From Oscillospiraceae bacterium (GTDB lineage Bacteria; Bacillota; Clostridia; Oscillospirales; Ruminococcaceae), in NCBI GenBank assembly GCA_902798675.1, contig CADBXQ010000124.1, positions 1-10,130 of the forward strand: 10,130 nucleotides of DNA. Direction: 5' to 3'. Made by a program: the position numbers and the translations under genes. The notes under the pieces were generated by a model. It saw nothing but the letters and a program-made list of their open reading frames with translations. It searched no databases and was not told where the DNA came from. Positions 6,949 to 10,130 of the stretch are shown here, one piece after another. The stretch's first letter is position 1. Each line of letters begins with the position of its first letter.

Positions 6949-7527
6949 ATGTTTTTGAAAGACAAAAAAATTGGAATTGCCTATACGGGATCATTTTGCA
7001 CATTTAAAAAAGCTTTTGATGAGCTTGAAAAACTAGTCGAAACCGGCGCAAAAGTTCAAACAATATTTTCGTTTAATTCACAAAAAATCAACAGTCGATT
7101 TGGAAAATCAAATGATTTTATAGATAGAGCAGAAAAGTTGACAAAAGTCAAACCGATTTTGACGATTGAAGGATCTGAACCCATAGGACCCAAAAAATTG
7201 CTTGATATATTAGTGATAATGCCCTGCACCGGCAACACCATGGCCAAACTTGCAAATGCGATAACAGACACGCCGGTTTTGATGGCAGCAAAGGCGCATC
7301 TTCGAAACCAAAAACCTCTTTTAATCGCCGTTTCAACCAATGATGCGCTGGGAATGAGCATGAAAAATATAGGGTTGCTTTTAAATTCTAAAAACATATA
7401 TTTTATTCCATTTGGTCAAGATGATCCTGAAAATAAGCCAAATTCCATGGTTGCGCATCTGGAATTTTTGATTCCGTCAATCGAAAAAGCTTTAAATGGT
7501 CAGCAAATACAGCCAATAATAAGATAA
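6949..7527 (+). CDS. dpaB: Dipicolinate synthase subunit B (flavoprotein)
   Basis: DpaB (SpoVFB) is the flavoprotein partner of DpaA in dipicolinic acid synthesis in the mother cell. The 192 residues match the usual length near 200. Family landmarks are the N-terminal IGIAYTGSFCTF (8-19), the flavin-binding PCTGNTMAKLANAITDTPVL (92-111), MAAKAHLRN (112-120), STNDALG (129-135) and the C-terminal PFGQDDPENKPNSM (154-167). GGAAGGAG stands 7 nt before the ATG. It is co-directional with dpaA (14-nt gap) and is followed after 37 nt by asnB, so the three probably share a transcript. The presence of DpaAB implies this lineage makes dipicolinate by the dedicated enzyme and not by the EtfA route described for some clostridia. 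Confidence 0.94.
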   Translation: MFLKDKKIGIAYTGSFCTFKKAFDELEKLVETGAKVQTIFSFNSQKINSRFGKSNDFIDRAEKLTKVKPILTIEGSEPIGPKKLLDILVIMPCTGNTMAKLANAITDTPVLMAAKAHLRNQKPLLIAVSTNDALGMSMKNIGLLLNSKNIYFIPFGQDDPENKPNSMVAHLEFLIPSIEKALNGQQIQPIIR

Positions 7528-7564
7528 AATGCACTATTTTGAAATTATAAGGAGGCGTTGATTT

Positions 7565-7708
7565 ATGTGTGGTATTGCGGGATTTTGTGATCTGGATTCA
7601 AATTATTGCCAACAGAGTCGAAAATGGAAGAATGTTTTGAACAAAATGAACAGCGCTCAAATTCACAGAGGGCCGGATGAGCAGGGGATATATATAGACA
7701 AAAAGTAG
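7565..7708 (+). CDS. asnB: AsnB glutaminase-domain start, ended early by a frameshift
   Basis: A strong AAGGAGG lies 9 nt before this ATG. The 47-residue product starts MCGIAGFCD, giving the N-terminal nucleophile cysteine of class II glutamine amidotransferases, and reaches HRGPDEQGIYIDKK, the next family landmark. It then meets TAG at 7706-7708, right after the A-run in CAAAAAG. A one-base backward shift there continues into VGVCHH and the long downstream frame (through 9255), so the two pieces were one gene. As it stands, the fragment alone cannot be a working enzyme. It could be read through only if ribosomes or polymerase slip at the A-run, or if a base is missing from the assembly. Confidence 0.8.
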   Translation: MCGIAGFCDLDSNYCQQSRKWKNVLNKMNSAQIHRGPDEQGIYIDKK

Positions 7709-7722
7709 GGGTTTGTCACCAT

Positions 7723-9255
7723 ATGACTAGATTAGCTAATGCTTTACTTTATTCTTTAGGATATAAAGTTATTTATACTAATGGATTCGCGGTTAAAAGC
7801 AGTAATGATAATCATAATGAAGTGATATATTTATATAGGGATCGAGTTGGAGTTAAACCTTTGTTTTACACATTTTTTCAAGATAGTTTAATATTTTCAT
7901 CTGAAATCAAAGGAATTTTGCAATATCCTAAAATTAAAGCCAGGATAGATAATGATGGACTATGCGAAATATTTGGCTTGGGCCCCGCAAAAACATATGG
8001 TAAAGGGGTTTTTAAAGATGTCTTTGAAGTTGTTCCGGGAAGTTTTATAAAGATGTCAAAGGACGGATTTTTTCAAATTAAGTATTGGGAATTGGAAAGT
8101 TTTAGGCATGAGGATGACTATGAAAAAACCGTTGACAAAATATCTTTTTTGATATACGATAGCGTCAGGAGGCAGATGGTTTCCGACATTCCGATATGCA
8201 CATTCCTCTCCGGCGGCGTTGACAGCAGCTTGGTGACTTCGATTTGTTCCGGGGAGCTTGAAAGCCAGGGCAAGCGTTTAAACACGTTTTCATTCGACTT
8301 TAAGAACAATGATTCGTTTTTTTGCGCGAACAGTTTTCAGCCTTCCCAGGATCGCCCTTGGGTTGATAAAATGGTTGATTTTTTGGAGACTCACCACACA
8401 TACCTCGAGTGTGATAGCGGCGATCTGATTTCGAATTTATTTTCTGCTGTTGATGCGCGGGATTTGCCCTGCATGGCTGACGTTGAATCTTCTCTTTTGT
8501 ATTTTTGTTCGAAGGTTGCAAAGGAAAATAAGGTTGCGCTGACGGGGGAATGTGCGGATGAAATTTTTGGTGGATATCCTTGGTTTTATAGGGAAGATAT
8601 GCTAGAATCTAAAACTTTTCCCTGGTCTATGAATTATTCTCATAGGAAGCTGCTTTTGTTGGATGATGTTATAAATACTCTAAATATTGATGAATATATT
8701 AAAGATGCATATGAATCTACGATAGCGTCGGTTCCTAGATTACATGGAGAGTCGCGTGAAGATTCTCGTCGCAGGGAGATTTTTTACCTAAACATGAAGT
8801 GGTTTATGCAAAATTTGCTTGACAGAATGGACAGAACCAGCATGCACAGCGGCCTTGAAGCTCGGGTTCCATTCGCAGACCACAGGATAATAGAGTATAT
8901 GTGGAACGTTCCGTGGGAGATGAAGGCCAGAGGCGGTGTTGTTAAAGGGATTTTGCGCAAGGCTGGCGAGAAATATTTGCCAAAGGAGGTTTTATATCGC
9001 AAAAAAAGTCCATATCCCAAGACATATAATCCGGGTTATGAAAGCAGGCTTAAGGCGATGGTTATGGAGATGACTCTTGATTCAAACCAGCCGATTTGGA
9101 ATTTTTTATCCAGATCAAAAGTTGAAAAATTTATCAACACCCCCTCAAATTACACGCAACCTTGGTATGGACAATTGATGGCTGGGCCGCAGATGCTTGC
9201 GTATATTTTGCAAATTAACTACTGGTTTAAAAAATATAGGATTTACATCGTTTAA
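7723..9255 (+). CDS. asnB: Asparagine synthetase, synthetase domain with eroded glutaminase domain (frameshifted gene, probable pseudogene)
   Basis: AsnB makes asparagine from aspartate, ATP and glutamine-derived ammonia. This frame opens at 7705 (VGVCHH before the ATG) and gives 510 residues from 7723. The ATP-pyrophosphatase domain is well preserved: SGGVDSS (163-169), QDRPWVDKM (209-217), LTGECADEIFGGYPW (273-287), a DRMDRTSM and EARVPFADHRIIEYMWNVPW block, and KKSPYPKTYNP near the end. The N-terminal portion is not: between VGVCHH and YRDRVGVKPLFY only about 38 residues remain where relatives have roughly 90. The RLSI-D, YNGEIYN and SDTE blocks that hold glutaminase residues are gone. By eye the losses are in frame. 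Joined to the 47-residue head the product would be about 564 residues against about 610-620. AGGGG 12 nt before the ATG might allow reinitiation, giving an ammonia-dependent enzyme; decay is the simpler reading. It follows dpaB. Confidence 0.85.
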   Translation: MTRLANALLYSLGYKVIYTNGFAVKSSNDNHNEVIYLYRDRVGVKPLFYTFFQDSLIFSSEIKGILQYPKIKARIDNDGLCEIFGLGPAKTYGKGVFKDVFEVVPGSFIKMSKDGFFQIKYWELESFRHEDDYEKTVDKISFLIYDSVRRQMVSDIPICTFLSGGVDSSLVTSICSGELESQGKRLNTFSFDFKNNDSFFCANSFQPSQDRPWVDKMVDFLETHHTYLECDSGDLISNLFSAVDARDLPCMADVESSLLYFCSKVAKENKVALTGECADEIFGGYPWFYREDMLESKTFPWSMNYSHRKLLLLDDVINTLNIDEYIKDAYESTIASVPRLHGESREDSRRREIFYLNMKWFMQNLLDRMDRTSMHSGLEARVPFADHRIIEYMWNVPWEMKARGGVVKGILRKAGEKYLPKEVLYRKKSPYPKTYNPGYESRLKAMVMEMTLDSNQPIWNFLSRSKVEKFINTPSNYTQPWYGQLMAGPQMLAYILQINYWFKKYRIYIV

Positions 9256-9299
9256 AATTGAGCTGGAATGGAAGTTTTATTGTGTTGTAAAGTGGGCTG

Positions 9300-9346
9300 A
9301 GTCAGGCTATTTCGCTTTGAGATTGGGGCGAAGGCTTGACTTTTTT
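9300..9346 (+). terminator. Intrinsic terminator after asnB
   Basis: AGTCAGGCT pairs with GGCTTGACT's strand partner (including G-T pairs), then after a 2-nt bulge TTCGC pairs with GCGAA, giving about 14 bp, followed by six T (9341-9346). It starts 44 bp after the asnB stop and would end the dpaA-dpaB-asnB transcript. Confidence 0.7.
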
Positions 9347-9364
9347 GTCGAGATGTTGTATAGT
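9336..9364 (+). promoter_or_regulatory. Sigma-A-like promoter overlapping the asnB terminator
   Basis: TTGACT (9336-9341), a 17-bp spacer and TATAGT (9359-9364). The -35 hexamer lies inside the right arm and T-tract of the asnB terminator, so one transcript may end where the next begins. It reads toward the pentamer repeat region and the secreted-protein gene. Confidence 0.55.
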
Positions 9365-9433
9365 AAAACTCAAATTGGTAGTATTTGTTAATTAATCTTG
9401 TGAAAATAAATTGTCTTTTTTTATCAAAAGGGG

Positions 9434-9463
9434 TTGACAAGCTTATGGAAGATTTGCTAAAAT
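9434..9463 (+). promoter_or_regulatory. Sigma-A-like promoter just before the pentamer repeat
   Basis: TTGACA (9434-9439), an 18-bp spacer and TAAAAT (9458-9463). The predicted transcription start near 9470 coincides with the first unit of the CCGAG array, so the array would form the very 5' end of the transcript. Confidence 0.55.
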
Positions 9464-9468
9464 GCGTT

Positions 9469-9507
9469 AGCCGAGCCGAGCCGAGCCGAGCCGAGCCGAG
9501 CCGAGCC
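9469..9507 (+). repeat. Tandem pentamer array (CCGAG), seven full copies plus partial units
   Basis: Seven perfect CCGAG units run from 9471 to 9505, with AG before and CC after. The array is GC-rich in an AT-rich surrounding, which argues for recent expansion by slippage. Its last unit forms a small hairpin with the sequence after it (AGCCGA 9499-9504 with TTGGCT 9508-9513). A unit of five would shift frame in any coding context, but no convincing gene spans it. Confidence 0.95.
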
Positions 9508-9612
9508 TTGGCTTTGTTGGAAGGCGGCCGTGGTTTGGGTTGCGCCAAAAGAGCGCTTTATTGGGATTTTTTGCCTTCTGGAGCGTTGTTTTGGCGCTTC
9601 CTTTTTATTTTA
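9470..9612 (+). ncRNA. Candidate small RNA from the repeat promoter to a terminator-like hairpin
   Basis: The stretch from 9256 to 9734 has no convincing protein gene. Within it, a promoter (9434-9463) would start a transcript at the pentamer array, and a hairpin with a T-rich tail (9542-9612) could end it, giving an RNA of about 140 nt. The interior has GC-rich pairing potential (GGCGGCC, GCGCC). An 85-residue open frame starting at 9385 crosses it, but its content (SRAEP repeats and Trp/Phe/Leu-rich segments) looks like chance. An alternative is that this is simply a long leader for the secreted-protein gene with an internal attenuator. Confidence 0.35.
9542..9612 (+). terminator. Terminator-like hairpin or attenuator
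   Basis: GCGCCAAAA (9542-9550) is the perfect complement of TTTTGGCGC (9589-9597), enclosing a 38-nt loop with further partial pairing (GAGCGC with GAGCGTTG). A T-rich stretch (TTCCTTTTTATTTT) follows. The long loop lowers confidence. Confidence 0.45.
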
Positions 9613-9734
9613 GGTGTGCGCTTGGAAAGGGAAGGGGGATGAGGCTGGAGCTTGGTGAAAAAACTCAAGTTTAATAAATTTTTATGATAATATTCACAAA
9701 TAAATATTTTGTCAAAATTATGGAGGTAATTACT

Positions 9735-10130
9735 ATGAGTAATAAATTTAAACTGAAAAAGAAACTAGTGTCAATCGCCCTTGCTCTTGTTTTGGCGGCC
9801 CAGCCTTTGGCAAGTCTACCAATGAATGTTTTTGCTGGGACGGGGGAAAACGGCATGCTAACGGCGCCGCTTAAAGCTGATTTGAAAGAATTAAACTATG
9901 GTCAACAGGTTACATCTAAGTATATTGTTCAAAAATCGGTTGATTTTTCAGATAAGAAGGTGCTGAGTGGTAGAATTGTTCAGGCGCCGGGGATTGTGTG
10001 TGCTAAAGAAAAAGTTGGCAACTCAATGAGAGATGTCTATATCATTGCAGACATCAATGGAATACTTAGCGCCGCCACCGACGCCGCCGACGCCGCCAAC
10101 GCCGCCAAAGCCGCCAACGCCGCCAACTAC
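9735..10130 (+). CDS. Secreted protein of unknown function with Ala-rich repeat (cut by window edge)
   Basis: GGAGG lies 7 nt before the ATG. The first 132 residues are seen and the frame is open at the edge. Residues 1-34 form a classical signal peptide: basic start (KFKLKKK), hydrophobic core (LVSIALALVLAAQPLA) and a likely cut after VFA (34). The mature part (GTGENGMLTAPLK, then a mixed segment with one cysteine at 89) gives no family I recognise. From residue 113 it becomes Ala-Ala-X triplets with X = Asp, Asn or Lys, encoded by 9-bp GCCGCCNAN units. All repeat alanines use GCC, while earlier alanines use GCT, GCG, GCA and GCC, suggesting recent repeat expansion. It follows a 480-bp non-coding region. 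A surface or secreted structural protein is possible; no function can be assigned. Confidence 0.85.
   Translation, partial: MSNKFKLKKKLVSIALALVLAAQPLASLPMNVFAGTGENGMLTAPLKADLKELNYGQQVTSKYIVQKSVDFSDKKVLSGRIVQAPGIVCAKEKVGNSMRDVYIIADINGILSAATDAADAANAAKAANAANY
10071..10127 (+). repeat. GC-rich 9-bp tandem repeat coding for Ala-Ala-Asn/Asp/Lys
   Basis: Six consecutive GCCGCC-started units, the first 12 bp and the rest 9 bp, vary only in the last codon (GAC, AAC, AAA). The array is in frame with the signal-peptide gene and may continue beyond the window. Confidence 0.9.

Noticed and set aside
9469..9507. CRISPR array
   Set aside because: The five-base unit repeats with no spacers; this is a simple tandem repeat.
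9385..9642. 85-codon open frame crossing the pentamer array (SRAEP repeats)
   Set aside because: No ribosome site at its start, low-complexity repeat translation, then Trp/Phe/Leu-rich text without family resemblance; more likely non-coding RNA or leader.

Overview
The window comes from an AT-rich, anaerobic, endospore-forming Firmicute, most likely of the class Clostridia. The reasons are a dipicolinate synthase pair (dpaA-dpaB, spore-specific), a bifunctional fermentative AdhE, a rubrerythrin, a FabV/TER-type enoyl reductase, strong Gram-positive Shine-Dalgarno sites, and near-consensus sigma-A promoters. Genus and species cannot be told from the sequence.

Left block (1-4154, all on the minus strand, read right to left): a consensus promoter drives rubrerythrin. 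Three bases after its stop, an M16-type peptidase homologue begins. The 5' part of adhE follows, with its own likely promoter, and runs off the left edge. Theme: oxygen/peroxide defence and ethanol fermentation.

Central gap (4155-4842): no protein gene. A 472-bp segment is bounded by a 23-bp near-perfect inverted repeat and has a GC-richer, hairpin-dense core. It is either a large structured RNA or a short non-autonomous mobile element.

Right block (plus strand): fabV has its own promoter and a strong terminator, but it carries an apparent in-frame deletion of about 32 codons that removes the catalytic tyrosine. Next is dpaA-dpaB-asnB, a likely single transcript ending at a hairpin terminator after asnB. 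asnB is damaged: its glutaminase domain is interrupted by a frameshift at an A-run and lacks several conserved blocks, while its synthetase domain looks intact.

Right end (9256-10130): a non-coding stretch contains two promoters, a (CCGAG) pentamer array just after one of them, and a terminator-like hairpin, together suggesting a small RNA. It is followed by the start of a secreted protein that enters an alanine-rich, 9-bp-unit repeat as the window ends.

The recurring oddity is lost active-site sequence in otherwise well-conserved enzymes: FabV, the AsnB glutaminase domain, and a zinc ligand in the M16 protein. This points to gene decay, enzyme repurposing or assembly error. Reads across the junctions and comparison with relatives would separate these.
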